DNA from: Rhodobacter sp.
Lineage (GTDB): Bacteria > Pseudomonadota > Alphaproteobacteria > Rhodobacterales > Rhodobacteraceae
NCBI GenBank assembly: GCA_020250445.1
Contig: JADCEF010000124.1
Coordinates: 1-32,058 of the forward strand
Direction: 5' to 3'
DNA length: 32,058 nt
A program made the position numbers and the translations under genes. Shown piece by piece: positions 8,071 through 16,516 of the stretch (its first letter is position 1; each line of letters begins with the position of its first letter). The notes under the pieces were generated by a model. That model saw only the letters and a program-made list of their open reading frames with translations, was not told where the DNA came from and ran no database searches.

Positions 8071-8535
8071 TCAGGCCGCCTGATGGGTGCGGCCTTCGGT
8101 CAGGATGGCGTGCAGTTTCGATACATCGCTGTTGGCGCGCAGCTTGGCGCAGATGGCCGGGTCACGCATGGTGCGGCTGACCAGGGCCAGCGCCTTCAGG
8201 TGATCGACGCCGGAATCCTTGGGGGCGAACAGGGCAAAGACCAGATCCACCGGCTGGCGGTCCACCGAATCGAAGTCCAGCGGTTTTTCAAGGCGCAGGA
8301 AGATGCCGATGATCCCGGCCAGATCTTCAAGCCGGGCATGTGGCAAGGCAATGCCATGTCCGACACCGGTCGGACCCAGGCTTTCGCGTTCCTGCAGCCC
8401 GTCCACGGCGACCGATGCATTCAGGCCATAGGCCTGGGCGGCAACATCACCCAGTTCCTGAAAAAGGCGCTTCTTGCTGGTCAGGTGGCCGACAACACGG
8501 ATGGCCCCCGGTTTCAGAAGCTTGGACAGTTCCAT
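8071..8535 (-). CDS. ptsN: Nitrogen-regulatory PTS protein IIA-Ntr
   Basis: 154 residues, one EIIA (PTS IIA type 2) domain. The phosphorylated histidine is H66 in GVGHGIALPHAR, with H60 also conserved. The protein receives phosphate from the PtsP/NPr relay and modulates potassium transport, nitrogen metabolism and, in alphaproteobacteria, stringent-response signalling. It lies 29 bases downstream of hpf, the same order as in E. coli, and is likely co-transcribed. A short stem (8552-8556/8561-8565) overlaps the end of hpf in that gap. Confidence 0.95.
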   Translation of the reverse strand: MELSKLLKPGAIRVVGHLTSKKRLFQELGDVAAQAYGLNASVAVDGLQERESLGPTGVGHGIALPHARLEDLAGIIGIFLRLEKPLDFDSVDRQPVDLVFALFAPKDSGVDHLKALALVSRTMRDPAICAKLRANSDVSKLHAILTEGRTHQAA

Positions 8536-8551
8536 GAATCGTTCAATTTCT

Positions 8552-8565
8552 GCGCCCGAAGGCGC
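8552..8565 (-). promoter_or_regulatory. Small hairpin between hpf and ptsN
   Basis: GCGCC-CGAA-GGCGC, a 5-bp stem with a 4-nt loop, touches the hpf stop codon and lies 17 bases before the ptsN start. It is too short to be a convincing terminator. Confidence 0.3.
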
Positions 8566-9140
8566 TACTTGCTGTTGCGCGGGTCAATCCAGCCGATGTT
8601 GCCGTCATCCCGTCTGTAGACAACGTTGACTCCGCCGTGACCTTCGTTGCGGAACACAAGCATGCGCTGTCCTGCCAGTTCCAGCTGCATCACGGCCTCG
8701 CCGACGGTGATCGAAGGAATCTTCGTCTCCATCTCGGCAATCACGACGGGCTGAAGCGTTTCGGGCTCCGCATCCTCGGGGTCCTCGGATGAGGCGAGGA
8801 TATAAGAGGAGCCGCCGTCGAATTCAACCGGTGCCGTGCGGTCACGGTGGTGGCTGCGCAGGCGGCGCTTGTAGCGGCGCAATTGCTTGTCCATCTTCTC
8901 GCGGCAGGATTCGAAGGCGGCATAGATTTCGGTCGCATGACCCTTGGCCTGGGCCGTCAGGCCCGTGGACAGGTGCAGGATGCATTCGCAGACGTATTCA
9001 TGCGCAACACGCGAAAAGACCACCAGACATTCCGTCGGGCGTTGGGCGTATTTTTCAACCACCTCGCCCATCTCGGCCTTCACATGGGTCTGAAGCGCCT
9101 CGCCGATGTCAATCTGTTTGCCGCTGATCTGATAGCGCAT
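8565..9140 (-). CDS. hpf: Long-form ribosome hibernation promoting factor (HPF)
   Basis: 191 residues: an N-terminal S30AE domain (about 1-105) that sits in the 30S decoding channel, a variable acidic linker (about 125-150), and a C-terminal domain (about 135-188, ending GNIGWIDPR) that mediates 100S ribosome dimers. The two-domain length is typical of alphaproteobacteria, unlike the short HPF of E. coli. The start at 9140 is fixed by a strong AAGGAGGGG ribosome-binding site; the frame stays open upstream but is not HPF-like. It lies downstream of lptB and upstream of ptsN. Confidence 0.95.
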   Translation of the reverse strand: MRYQISGKQIDIGEALQTHVKAEMGEVVEKYAQRPTECLVVFSRVAHEYVCECILHLSTGLTAQAKGHATEIYAAFESCREKMDKQLRRYKRRLRSHHRDRTAPVEFDGGSSYILASSEDPEDAEPETLQPVVIAEMETKIPSITVGEAVMQLELAGQRMLVFRNEGHGGVNVVYRRDDGNIGWIDPRNSK

Positions 9141-9365
9141 GGCCCCTCCTTCGGATGGATGGCGCAGGTCATCCTGCCGCAGGCAGGACGTTCCCTTGTC
9201 TGACGTTGTGCCAAGGCGTGCGGCACCGCCGATCCGGCGCTGCACCGGACAGAGAGAGGGCCGCCGAAAGAGCGGCGCATCGGGGCGGTTCGCAAATGCA
9301 TTGACGGCATTTGGAAGCAGGTGCGACCGGGTTGTCAACAGCTTCTTGGCAAAGACCATCCGGCG
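9141..9365 (-). promoter_or_regulatory. hpf upstream region with candidate -35 and leader hairpin
   Basis: 225 bases between lptB and hpf. On the minus strand a perfect TTGACA lies at 9334-9339, but the matching -10 (TTCCAA at 17-bp spacing) is poor. A 6-bp hairpin CCTGCC-GCA-GGCAGG lies at 9173-9187 in the leader. The gap is large enough for an hpf-specific promoter. Confidence 0.3.
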
Positions 9366-10130
9366 TCAGCCGATGCGGAAATCCCGCCCAAGGTAGACAC
9401 GGCGCACGTTTTCGTCGCGCACAACCTCGTCCGCGGTGCCGCTCATCAGGACCGCGCCTTCGTGCAGGATGTAGGCGCGATCGACGATATCAAGCGTTTC
9501 CCGCACGTTATGGTCGGTGATCAGAACGCCTATTCCACGGTCCTTCAGATGCTGGACCAGCAGCCGGATTTCGCCCACGGCGATCGGATCGACCCCGGCA
9601 AAGGGCTCGTCCAGAAGCAGGTATCTGGGCTCGGCCGCAAGACAGCGGGCAATTTCCACCCGGCGTCTTTCCCCGCCTGACAGCGCAAGTGCGGAAGCGC
9701 GCCGGATATGCGTGATGGAAAAGTCCGACAGAAGTTCCTCCAGCCGTTCGCGCCGCTTGTGGCGGTCCGGCACGATGATCTCCAGAACCGCGCGGATATT
9801 CTCTTCAACCGTCAGACCGCGAAAGATAGAGACTTCCTGCGGCAGATAGCCGATGCCAAGCCGGGCGCGGCGGTACATCGGCAGGGCCGTGACATCGCGC
9901 CCGTCCAGGATCACGCTGCCCCCTTCGGGCATGACAAGCCCGGCGATGGCGTAAAAGCAGGTGGTCTTGCCCGACCCGTTCGGCCCCAGCAGTGCGACGA
10001 TTTCGCCACGCGACAGATCAAGACTGATGTCGCGGATGACGGGGCGGCGCCGGTAGCTTTTGCGCAGGTTGCGCACACGCAGGCCGGCCGTGCCCGGGGT
10101 CAGCGTCAGTTCCGGCGGTGCGGGGCTCAT
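9366..10130 (-). CDS. lptB: LPS export ABC transporter ATP-binding protein LptB
   Basis: 254 residues. Walker A is GPNGSGKT (49-56), the Q-loop Gln is Q98, the ABC signature is LSGGERRR (150-157), Walker B is YLLLDEPF (170-177) and the switch histidine is H207 (ITDHNV). LptB powers extraction of lipopolysaccharide from the inner membrane with LptFG, which is not in the window, and LptC. Its ATG overlaps the lptA stop (TCAT on the plus strand at 10127-10130), implying translational coupling in the order lptC-lptA-lptB. Confidence 0.97.
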   Translation of the reverse strand: MSPAPPELTLTPGTAGLRVRNLRKSYRRRPVIRDISLDLSRGEIVALLGPNGSGKTTCFYAIAGLVMPEGGSVILDGRDVTALPMYRRARLGIGYLPQEVSIFRGLTVEENIRAVLEIIVPDRHKRRERLEELLSDFSITHIRRASALALSGGERRRVEIARCLAAEPRYLLLDEPFAGVDPIAVGEIRLLVQHLKDRGIGVLITDHNVRETLDIVDRAYILHEGAVLMSGTADEVVRDENVRRVYLGRDFRIG

Positions 10131-10651
10131 GGCGCGGCGCTGCCGGGAACGAACACGGTCTGCACGCGCCCCTCCATAACCCCGGTGCCGGTTGTCAGAT
10201 CCACGGTCAGCACCTTGCCCGAAAGCGCGCTGGTGCCCTGGGTCAGAAGAACATCGCCCGTCATCACCACCTGACCGGATGCGATGGTATAGACCGCGTC
10301 CTGGGCTTCGGCGGCCTCACCCCCGTTGGCCAGTATGACGCCCCCTGTGGCGTGCAGGCGCGCAATCCTTTTGCCGTCGGCGGCATAATCGACCTGAACC
10401 TCGGGCGCGGTCAGGCGCATGCTGCCCTGGATCACGATCACGTTGCCCCGGAAGATCGCCGTACCGTCGGCCTGGTTGACCTGCAACTGATCCGCCGTCA
10501 CCTCGACGGGTTGCGTCGGATCACCCTTCATGCTGCCGAAGGCCACGGTCGCGCCCGCCTGTGCCTGCACGGGGGCCGGCACAAGGCCGATCAGCCATCC
10601 AAGAAACACGGCGGCCAGGAAACGGAACATGCAGGTGCCTCGGGTGGTCAT
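10127..10651 (-). CDS. lptA: LPS transport periplasmic protein LptA
   Basis: 174 residues. An N-terminal signal peptide (hydrophobic 9-25, cleavage likely after APVQAQA) precedes a single OstA/LptA beta-jellyroll domain (about 45-165) with the repeating pattern VEVTADQLQVNQADGTAIFRGNV. LptA forms the periplasmic bridge that carries lipopolysaccharide to the outer membrane. Its start overlaps the lptC stop by 4 bases (ATGA); a second in-frame ATG at 10630 would give a more compact signal peptide and is a possible alternative. Confidence 0.92.
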   Translation of the reverse strand: MTTRGTCMFRFLAAVFLGWLIGLVPAPVQAQAGATVAFGSMKGDPTQPVEVTADQLQVNQADGTAIFRGNVIVIQGSMRLTAPEVQVDYAADGKRIARLHATGGVILANGGEAAEAQDAVYTIASGQVVMTGDVLLTQGTSALSGKVLTVDLTTGTGVMEGRVQTVFVPGSAAP

Positions 10652-11256
10652 TCCTGCGGCTTGTATACCAGCCGGACGCGCCCGTTGAAAACCAGAAGAT
10701 GGTTTCCGGGTGCCGCCGGATCGGACCGAAGCTGCATGGCGTCTGCAGTGATTCGCCCCATGGGTGCGGTCGCCTCCACCGGCCCGGTCGCATCAAGTTG
10801 CGTCGCGTCCAGCAAACCGGCCATTTTCGATGCGGCAATCGTGTAGCCGGTCGAAAGTACCGCCGTCACGGCACCGGTCATCTCATAGGTGCCGGCCACG
10901 GTATCGACCTTGCCGCGGTCGGCTGCGACATCGGTGGTGTCCCCGGTTTTCGAGACCAGGCGCGCCCGCAGGTCGGTGGCGGTGCCGCTGCCGGTCTTTG
11001 CCGGATCAGGCCGCATTTCGGCCGCATCCAGCGTGACAAGCGCCCCGTCGCTTGTGACGCCCGAAAATTCCGGCGTGGTCAGACGCGGTTCGCGGGCGCG
11101 GTCTTCGACATCAACGTCGGCAAAGGGCATGGCTGCGGTCGGGTCGATTGTGCGCGACAGAAGAAAGATCGATGACAGCAGCGCAAGTGCCATCAGCGGA
11201 AGAACGATCTTCAGCAGCACGACCCAGCGTGACCAGGCGTTATCGGCGCGTCCCAT
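10648..11256 (-). CDS. lptC: LPS export protein LptC
   Basis: 202 residues. One N-terminal membrane anchor (about 12-34) is followed by a periplasmic LptC domain with weak beta-strand repeats. Sequence conservation in this family is low, so the call rests on the single anchor, the size, and the position directly before and overlapping lptA-lptB. LptC takes lipopolysaccharide from LptB2FG and passes it to LptA. It starts 3 bases after the kdsD stop. Confidence 0.9.
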   Translation of the reverse strand: MGRADNAWSRWVVLLKIVLPLMALALLSSIFLLSRTIDPTAAMPFADVDVEDRAREPRLTTPEFSGVTSDGALVTLDAAEMRPDPAKTGSGTATDLRARLVSKTGDTTDVAADRGKVDTVAGTYEMTGAVTAVLSTGYTIAASKMAGLLDATQLDATGPVEATAPMGRITADAMQLRSDPAAPGNHLLVFNGRVRLVYKPQE

Positions 11257-11259
11257 CGG

Positions 11260-12246
11260 TCAGGCCACACCGGCGCGCAGGCAATCATGGATATGCAGAA
11301 TCCCTATGGCCATGCGGCTGCCTTCGGGATCGACAACGAAAAGGCACGTGATCTTGTTTTCATTCATCACGGCAACCGCCTTTTCCGCCAGGGCATCCGG
11401 ACCGATGGTGCGGGGGGCCTTGGTCATGACCTGATCGGTGGTCAGCGACAGCAGCCCTTCCATATGTCGGCGCAGGTCACCATCCGTGACCACGCCCACA
11501 AGATAGCCCTCCGCATCGGTCACGCCAACCACGCCAAAGCCCTTGCCGGACATCGCAAGCAGCGCCCCGGCCATGGGTGTGCCGCTGCGCACCAGCGGCA
11601 TGTCGCTGTGCATCAGGTCGCGCACCTTTGCCAGCCGGGCACCAAGCTTGCCGCCGGGATGAAAGGCCCGGAACTGTTCGGGGGTGAACTGCCGCTGCTC
11701 CATCAGCACCACCGCAAGCGCATCGCCCAAGGCAAGTGCCATGGTGGTCGAGGTGGTGGGGACCACGCCGGTCGCACAGGCTTCGGGCGCGTCGGGCAAC
11801 AGAAGGGCCACATCGGACTGGCGCAGCAGGGTCGATCCGGCCTGCGCCGCGATGCCGATCAGCGGGATGCCAAAGCGGCGGGTGTGGGCGACGATATCGG
11901 CAAGCTCGGGCGTCTCGCCGGAATTGGACAGCACCAGCACCACATCGCCGCGCATCACCATGCCCAGATCGCCATGGCTGGCCTCGGCCGGGTGAACAAA
12001 GTGCGCGGGCGTTCCGGTAGAGGCAAAGGTGCCCGCAATCTTGCGCGCGATATGGCCGGACTTGCCCATGCCCGAGACGATGACGCGGCCCTCGGCGGCC
12101 AGAAGAAGATCGACCGCCCGGGCAAAGCTTTCGCCCAGCGTGCCCGAGAGAATGTCCAGCGCCTGCGCCTCGCGGGTGATGACCCGGCGGGCGGTGGCAA
12201 GAAATGTTTTGTGGTCCGGGGCCGCCCTAGTGGTGGAAGATGTCAT
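11260..12246 (-). CDS. kdsD: Arabinose-5-phosphate isomerase (KdsD/KpsF family)
   Basis: 328 residues with an N-terminal SIS sugar isomerase domain (about 35-185; VIVSGMGKSGHIARKIAGTFASTGTPAHFVHPAEASHGDLG is the family core) and two C-terminal CBS domains (about 205-325). It converts ribulose-5-phosphate to arabinose-5-phosphate, the first step of Kdo synthesis. The first 20 bases overlap the end of rnd, so the two are coupled. No kdsC phosphatase follows, unlike E. coli, where kdsD-kdsC precede lptCAB. Confidence 0.94.
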   Translation of the reverse strand: MTSSTTRAAPDHKTFLATARRVITREAQALDILSGTLGESFARAVDLLLAAEGRVIVSGMGKSGHIARKIAGTFASTGTPAHFVHPAEASHGDLGMVMRGDVVLVLSNSGETPELADIVAHTRRFGIPLIGIAAQAGSTLLRQSDVALLLPDAPEACATGVVPTTSTTMALALGDALAVVLMEQRQFTPEQFRAFHPGGKLGARLAKVRDLMHSDMPLVRSGTPMAGALLAMSGKGFGVVGVTDAEGYLVGVVTDGDLRRHMEGLLSLTTDQVMTKAPRTIGPDALAEKAVAVMNENKITCLFVVDPEGSRMAIGILHIHDCLRAGVA

Positions 12247-12841
12247 TTGGTTCGTCCCACCCCATCAGATCCAGCTCTGCCCGTGTTGGCAGAAAGTCAA
12301 AGCAGCGCTGGGCAAGCTCCATCCGGCCTTCGCGGATCAGACGCGATTCAAGTTCGCCTTTCAGCCGGTGCAGATAAAGCACATCCGATGCCGCGTAATC
12401 CCTCTGCGCATCCGTCAGGGTAGCAGCACCCCAGTCCGAGGTCTGCTGCTGTTTGGAAACATCGATGCCCAGAAGCTCGATCAGAAGGTATTTCAGCCCG
12501 TGCCGGTCGGTGAAGGTGCGGGTCATCCGCGAGGCGATCTTGGTGCACCAGACCGGGGCAGTGCGCACACCAAAGGCGTTTTGCAGGGCCGCAATGTCGA
12601 ACCGCCCGAAGTGGAACAGTTTCAGGATGGCGGGATCGGTCAGCAGGCGTTCCAGATTGGGCGCGGAGGTCTGGCCCCGGTCGATCTGCACCAGATGGGC
12701 GTCACCGTCGCCCGACGACAGCTGCACCACGCACAGCCGGTCGCGGCGCGGGTCAAGGCCCATCGTTTCGGTGTCGATCGCCACGATTGCGCCAAAGGAA
12801 AGGCCATCCGGCAGGTCATTGCGGTAGTGGTGGATTGTCAC
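12227..12841 (-). CDS. rnd: Ribonuclease D, short single-domain form
   Basis: 204 residues from a GTG start. It is only the DEDDy 3'-5' exonuclease domain: D23/E25 (IDTET), D82 (FHFGRFD), Y149 and D153 (YAASD). The HRDC domains of E. coli RNase D are absent, as is usual for this family in Rhodobacteraceae. The GTG at 12841 is preferred because AAGGA lies 7 bases upstream and the protein then begins at the expected place; the open frame upstream runs into the tRNA gene. It acts in tRNA 3'-end maturation and lies 33 bases downstream of a tRNA gene on the same strand. Confidence 0.92.
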   Translation of the reverse strand: MTIHHYRNDLPDGLSFGAIVAIDTETMGLDPRRDRLCVVQLSSGDGDAHLVQIDRGQTSAPNLERLLTDPAILKLFHFGRFDIAALQNAFGVRTAPVWCTKIASRMTRTFTDRHGLKYLLIELLGIDVSKQQQTSDWGAATLTDAQRDYAASDVLYLHRLKGELESRLIREGRMELAQRCFDFLPTRAELDLMGWDEPNDIFHH

Positions 12842-12874
12842 TGTCTGATCCTTCGAACTGGCACGAGGGATCGA

Positions 12875-12959
12875 TGGTGCCCAGGAGAGGACTCGAACCT
12901 CCACGCCTTGCGGCACACGGACCTGAACCGTGCGCGTCTACCAATTCCGCCACCTGGGC
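12875..12959 (-). tRNA. tRNA-Leu (anticodon CAG)
   Basis: The minus strand gives a class II tRNA: acceptor GCCCAGG (12953-12959) pairing with CCTGGGC, D-arm TGGCGGAATTGGTAGACGC, anticodon stem CACGG/CCGTG around loop TTCAGGT (anticodon CAG), an extended variable arm, and T-arm GGTTCGAGTCC. Discriminator A and an encoded CCA (12875-12877) finish it. The length is 85 bases including CCA. The layout matches E. coli tRNA-Leu(CAG). It is followed after 33 bases by rnd. Confidence 0.97.
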
Positions 12960-12974
12960 AGGTGTTACAGCCGC

Positions 12975-13003
12975 GCTTTACCGGGGGGTGCGGGGCGTGT
13001 CAA
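12975..13003 (-). promoter_or_regulatory. Sigma-70 type promoter of tRNA-Leu
   Basis: On the minus strand a perfect TTGACA (12998-13003) is followed by a 17-base spacer and TAAAGC (12975-12980). Transcription would start about 8 bases before the tRNA 5' end at 12959, a normal leader for a tRNA gene. The -10 is only a half match. Confidence 0.6.
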
Positions 13004-13107
13004 CGCCCTGTCACAATAATTCGTCGCAGGTTTGGCGCTTGTGAGCGAAGGCTTGAAAAGCTATTTCCTGTCGTACCTTCGCAGGCTTCCCCAAAAGGGC
13101 AGGGCAG

Positions 13108-14094
13108 ATGAACAAGCTGGTCACGATCTATGGCGGTTCCGGGTTTATCGGGCGCTACATTGCCCGACGCATGGCGAAAGAGGGCTGGCGCGTGCGCGTC
13201 GCCGTCCGCCGCCCGAACGAGGCGATCTTCGTGCGGCCCTATGGTGTGGTGGGCCAGGTGGAACCGGTGTTCTGCAACATCCGCGATGACGCGTCCGTCC
13301 GGGCGGTGATGCAGGGCGCGGATGCGGTGGTGAACTGTGTCGGCGTGCTGAACGAGGTTGGCCGCAACGGCTTTGACGCGGTTCAGGCCGAAGGGGCGGC
13401 GCGCGTTGCGCGCATCGCGGCAGAGCTTGGCGTGGGCCGCCTTGTGCAGCTTTCGGCGATTGGCGCGGATCCGGACGCGGCCAGCGCCTATGCGCGCAGC
13501 AAGGCGGCAGGCGAGGCCGCCGTGCGCCTGGCCTTTCCGCAGGCCGTGATCCTGCGGCCCTCTGTCGTGTTCGGGACGGAAGACCAGTTTTTCAACCGTT
13601 TTGCCGCAATGACGCGCCTTGGCCCGTTCCTGCCGGTCGTGGGGGCCGGGACAAGGTTCCAGCCGGTCTATGTCGATGACGTGGCGCAGGCGGCGGTCAA
13701 GGCCGTTCTGGGCGAAGCCGCCCCGGGCATCTACGAACTGGGCGGGCCGGACGTTCACAGCTTCCGCGCGCTGATGCAGAAGATGCTGCAGGTTGTTCAG
13801 CGCCGCCGGCTGATCGTGAACATCCCGTTCTTCGTGGCGCGGATCATGGGCGGTGCGTTCGACCTTCTGCAGACCTTTACGCTGGGGCTGTTCACCAACG
13901 GGCTGATCACGCGCGATCAGGTACGCAACCTGGCGCATGACAATGTGGTGTCGCCCCGCGCCAGGGGGCTGGCCGATCTGGGCATTGCCCCGACGCCGAT
14001 CGATGCCGTGCTGCCCGAATATCTGTGGCGCTACCGCCCGTCGGGCCAGTTTGCCGCGATCAGGGAATCGGCGAAAAACCTGCGGAAAACCTGA
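13108..14094 (+). CDS. NDUFA9-like NAD(P)-binding SDR protein (complex I-associated family)
   Basis: 328 residues, an atypical short-chain dehydrogenase fold. The dinucleotide loop is GGSGFIGR (9-16), followed by [10 protein letters not shown] and a substrate-side region [19 protein letters not shown]. The family includes the mitochondrial complex I accessory subunit NDUFA9, whose homologues are common in alphaproteobacteria; catalytic Tyr-x3-Lys is only loosely suggested by Y130-ARSK ([10 protein letters not shown]). Whether the bacterial protein associates with NADH dehydrogenase is not established here. It precedes uppP with 12 bases between. GGGCAG is the ribosome-binding stretch. Confidence 0.82.
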   Translation: MNKLVTIYGGSGFIGRYIARRMAKEGWRVRVAVRRPNEAIFVRPYGVVGQVEPVFCNIRDDASVRAVMQGADAVVNCVGVLNEVGRNGFDAVQAEGAARVARIAAELGVGRLVQLSAIGADPDAASAYARSKAAGEAAVRLAFPQAVILRPSVVFGTEDQFFNRFAAMTRLGPFLPVVGAGTRFQPVYVDDVAQAAVKAVLGEAAPGIYELGGPDVHSFRALMQKMLQVVQRRRLIVNIPFFVARIMGGAFDLLQTFTLGLFTNGLITRDQVRNLAHDNVVSPRARGLADLGIAPTPIDAVLPEYLWRYRPSGQFAAIRESAKNLRKT

Positions 14095-14106
14095 AAAGGG
14101 GCGGCG

Positions 14107-14913
14107 ATGGCCGACAGTTCCACCCTTGTTGCGGCCCTGCTGGGGCTGATCGAAGGGTTGACCGAATTCATTCCGGTATCCTCGACAGGTCATCTGCTGC
14201 TGGTTGGCCATTTCCTTGGGTTCCAGTCTGCGGGACGCACTTTTGAGGTGGTGATCCAGCTGGGTGCCGTTCTGGCGATTCTGACGGTCTATGCCGGGAA
14301 ACTGTGGGCGGTGTTCCGGGCAGCGCCACATGATCCGGCGGCACGGCGGTTCATCGTTTCGGTGCTGGTCGCCTTTCTGCCCGCCGTGGTGATCGGCGTG
14401 CTGGCGCATGATGTCATCAAGACGGTGCTGTTCGAATCGCCCCGGCTGATTGCGGTGATGCTGATTCTTGGCGGCATCGTCCTTTTGTTTGCAGACCGGC
14501 TGGCGGCAAACCCGCGTTACGAAGATGCAATGGCGCTGCCCCTGGGCGTTGCCTTCAGGATCGGGGTCATCCAGTGCCTGGCAATGATCCCGGGCGTATC
14601 ACGGTCGGGGGCGACAATCGTGGGGGCGCTGTGGCTTGGCGCAGGGCGCCGTGCGGCGGCGGAATTTTCGTTCTTTCTGTCGATGCCGACAATGGCGGGG
14701 GCGTTCGCCTATGACCTTTACAAGAACCGCGATGTGCTGGACGCAAGCGCGCTGGGCGATATCGCGATAGGCTTTGCCATGGCCTTCATCAGTGCCGTCC
14801 TGGTGGTGCGCTGGCTGCTTGGCTACCTGGGCACCCACGGATTTGCGCTGTTCGGGTGGTGGCGAATCGCGGTTGGGGGGGCTGCGCTTATGGCGCTTCT
14901 GGCGGGCCATTGA
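14107..14913 (+). CDS. uppP: Undecaprenyl-diphosphate phosphatase (UppP/BacA)
   Basis: 268 residues, a multi-spanning membrane protein of the BacA type with about eight hydrophobic segments. Both signature loops are present: [17 protein letters not shown] (near 16-32) and the PGVSRSGAT segment with its catalytic Arg/Ser (near 161-169). It dephosphorylates undecaprenyl diphosphate on the periplasmic side to recycle the lipid carrier used for peptidoglycan and O-antigen. AAGGGG precedes its ATG. It is probably co-transcribed with the NDUFA9-like gene. Confidence 0.97.
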   Translation: MADSSTLVAALLGLIEGLTEFIPVSSTGHLLLVGHFLGFQSAGRTFEVVIQLGAVLAILTVYAGKLWAVFRAAPHDPAARRFIVSVLVAFLPAVVIGVLAHDVIKTVLFESPRLIAVMLILGGIVLLFADRLAANPRYEDAMALPLGVAFRIGVIQCLAMIPGVSRSGATIVGALWLGAGRRAAAEFSFFLSMPTMAGAFAYDLYKNRDVLDASALGDIAIGFAMAFISAVLVVRWLLGYLGTHGFALFGWWRIAVGGAALMALLAGH

Positions 14914-15020
14914 CCATATAGGTCTTGAATGCTGACCTTAAATTGGCCGATGTGAACGGGAAATGACCAAGAAGCCCAACATAAGATGTTTATAGGTCAA
15001 TATTGCTGACTTTTAATCCG
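14912..15020 (+). promoter_or_regulatory. AT-rich gltD upstream region with two repeats 74 bp apart
   Basis: Repeat 1 (14917-14940) and repeat 2 (14991-15014) share TATAGGTC, five variable bases, TGCTGAC, then a pyrimidine and TT. Their starts are exactly 74 bases apart. Each contains an inverted pair AGGTC-N9-GACCT (14920-14938) or AGGTC-N9-GACTT (14994-15012). Additional GACC half-sites occur at 14912-14915 and 14965-14968. This is the pattern of tandem operator sites for a dimeric regulator before gltD. The regulator is not identifiable, and I could not settle the -35/-10. Confidence 0.5.
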
Positions 15021-15075
15021 TTGGAACCCGGCGTATCACAGGCATCTCGAAGCAAGCTTTCCGGAAGGTGTCCGC

Positions 15076-16512
15076 ATGGCCAAGCAACACATGCTGCAGT
15101 TCGTCACCGTTACCCGGGAAATGCCGGACAAGCGGCCGCCAAACCTGCGCGCGCAGGATTTCCATGAAATCTACCAGGAATTTGCCGACCGGAAGGCGGC
15201 AGAGCAGGCGGGGCGGTGCAGCCAGTGCGGCGTGCCCTATTGCCAAAGCCACTGCCCGCTGCACAACAATATCCCCGACTGGCTGCGCCTGACGGCAGAG
15301 GGGCGGTTGCAGGAAGCCTATGAACTGAGCCAGGCCACCAACACCTTCCCGGAAATCTGCGGCCGGATCTGCCCGCAGGACCGTCTGTGCGAAGGCAATT
15401 GCGTGATCGAGCAGTCCGGCCACGGCACCGTCACCATCGGCGCGGTCGAGAAATACATCACCGATACCGCCTGGGAACAGGGCTGGGTCAAGCCGATCCG
15501 TCCGGCAGAAGAGCGCGCCGAAAGCGTGGGCATCATCGGGGCCGGTCCGGGCGGGCTGGCGGCGGCAGACGTGCTGCGCCGCCGCGGCGTGCAGGTGACG
15601 GTCTATGACCGCTACGACCGCGCGGGCGGGCTGATGACCTATGGCATTCCGGGCTTCAAGCTTGAAAAGCCGGTGGTCATGCAGCGGATCGAACACTTGC
15701 AGGCAGCAGGCGTGCAATTCATACAGAATTGCAACGTGGGCGAAGACATCAGCTTTGACGCCATCCGGGGCCAGCATGATGCGGTGCTGATTGCCACGGG
15801 TGTTTACAAGGCGCGCGGTCTTGCCGCCCCCGGAATCGGCGCTGCAGGCATCGTCCCGGCGCTTGATTATCTTACCGCATCGAACCGCAAAGGCTTTGGC
15901 GACGAGGTCGAGGCGTTCGACAGTGGCGAGTTGAACGCGCTGGGCAAGCGGGTGGTGGTGATCGGCGGCGGTGACACGGCAATGGACTGTGTCCGCACGG
16001 CCGTCCGGCAGGGCGCGGTATCGGTCAGGTGCCTGTACCGGCGCGACCGGGCGAACATGCCCGGATCGCAGCGCGAAGTGGCGAATGCGGAAGAGGAAGG
16101 CGTGGATTTCGTCTGGCTTTCTGCACCCCGCGGCTTTACCGGCGGTGCTGTGGTGGACGGCGTGATCGTGCAGCGGATGCGCCTTGGCGCGCCGGATGCC
16201 AGCGGCCGGCAAATGCCCGAGGTCATCGAGGGTGCCGATTACGTGGAACCGGCAGATCTTGTGATCATGGCGCTGGGGTTCGAACCTGAGGAGATTCCGG
16301 CACTTTGGGGCGTGCCTGACCTGGCCGTGACACGCTGGGGCACCATCAAGTCCGACTTCCGCACGCATGAGACCAGCCTGCCCGGCGTCTTCGCCGCGGG
16401 CGATATCGTGCGCGGTGCCAGCCTGGTTGTCTGGGCGATCCGCGACGGACGCGAAGCGGCAGAATCGATCCTGCAGTATATTGCGCAACCGGTTCAAGTG
16501 GCGGCGGAGTAG
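15076..16512 (+). CDS. gltD: Glutamate synthase [NADPH] small (beta) subunit
   Basis: 478 residues. The N-terminal domain has Cys clusters for two [4Fe-4S] centres (C48, C51, C56, C60 in CSQCGVPYCQSHC, then CGRICPQDRLCEGNC). Two Rossmann motifs follow: GAGPGGLAAADVL for FAD and GGGDTAMDC for NADPH. The subunit feeds electrons from NADPH to GltB, where glutamine and 2-oxoglutarate become two glutamates. Ribosome-binding site GGAAGG precedes the ATG at 15076. Here it is the first gene of its operon, separated from gltB by two small genes. Confidence 0.97.
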   Translation: MAKQHMLQFVTVTREMPDKRPPNLRAQDFHEIYQEFADRKAAEQAGRCSQCGVPYCQSHCPLHNNIPDWLRLTAEGRLQEAYELSQATNTFPEICGRICPQDRLCEGNCVIEQSGHGTVTIGAVEKYITDTAWEQGWVKPIRPAEERAESVGIIGAGPGGLAAADVLRRRGVQVTVYDRYDRAGGLMTYGIPGFKLEKPVVMQRIEHLQAAGVQFIQNCNVGEDISFDAIRGQHDAVLIATGVYKARGLAAPGIGAAGIVPALDYLTASNRKGFGDEVEAFDSGELNALGKRVVVIGGGDTAMDCVRTAVRQGAVSVRCLYRRDRANMPGSQREVANAEEEGVDFVWLSAPRGFTGGAVVDGVIVQRMRLGAPDASGRQMPEVIEGADYVEPADLVIMALGFEPEEIPALWGVPDLAVTRWGTIKSDFRTHETSLPGVFAAGDIVRGASLVVWAIRDGREAAESILQYIAQPVQVAAE

Positions 16513-16516
16513 GCAG

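Noticed and set aside
13020-13107. Promoter before the NDUFA9-like gene (TTGAAA near 13050)
   Set aside because: No -10 at an acceptable spacing; the only 15-bp-spaced candidate (TACCTT) is poor.
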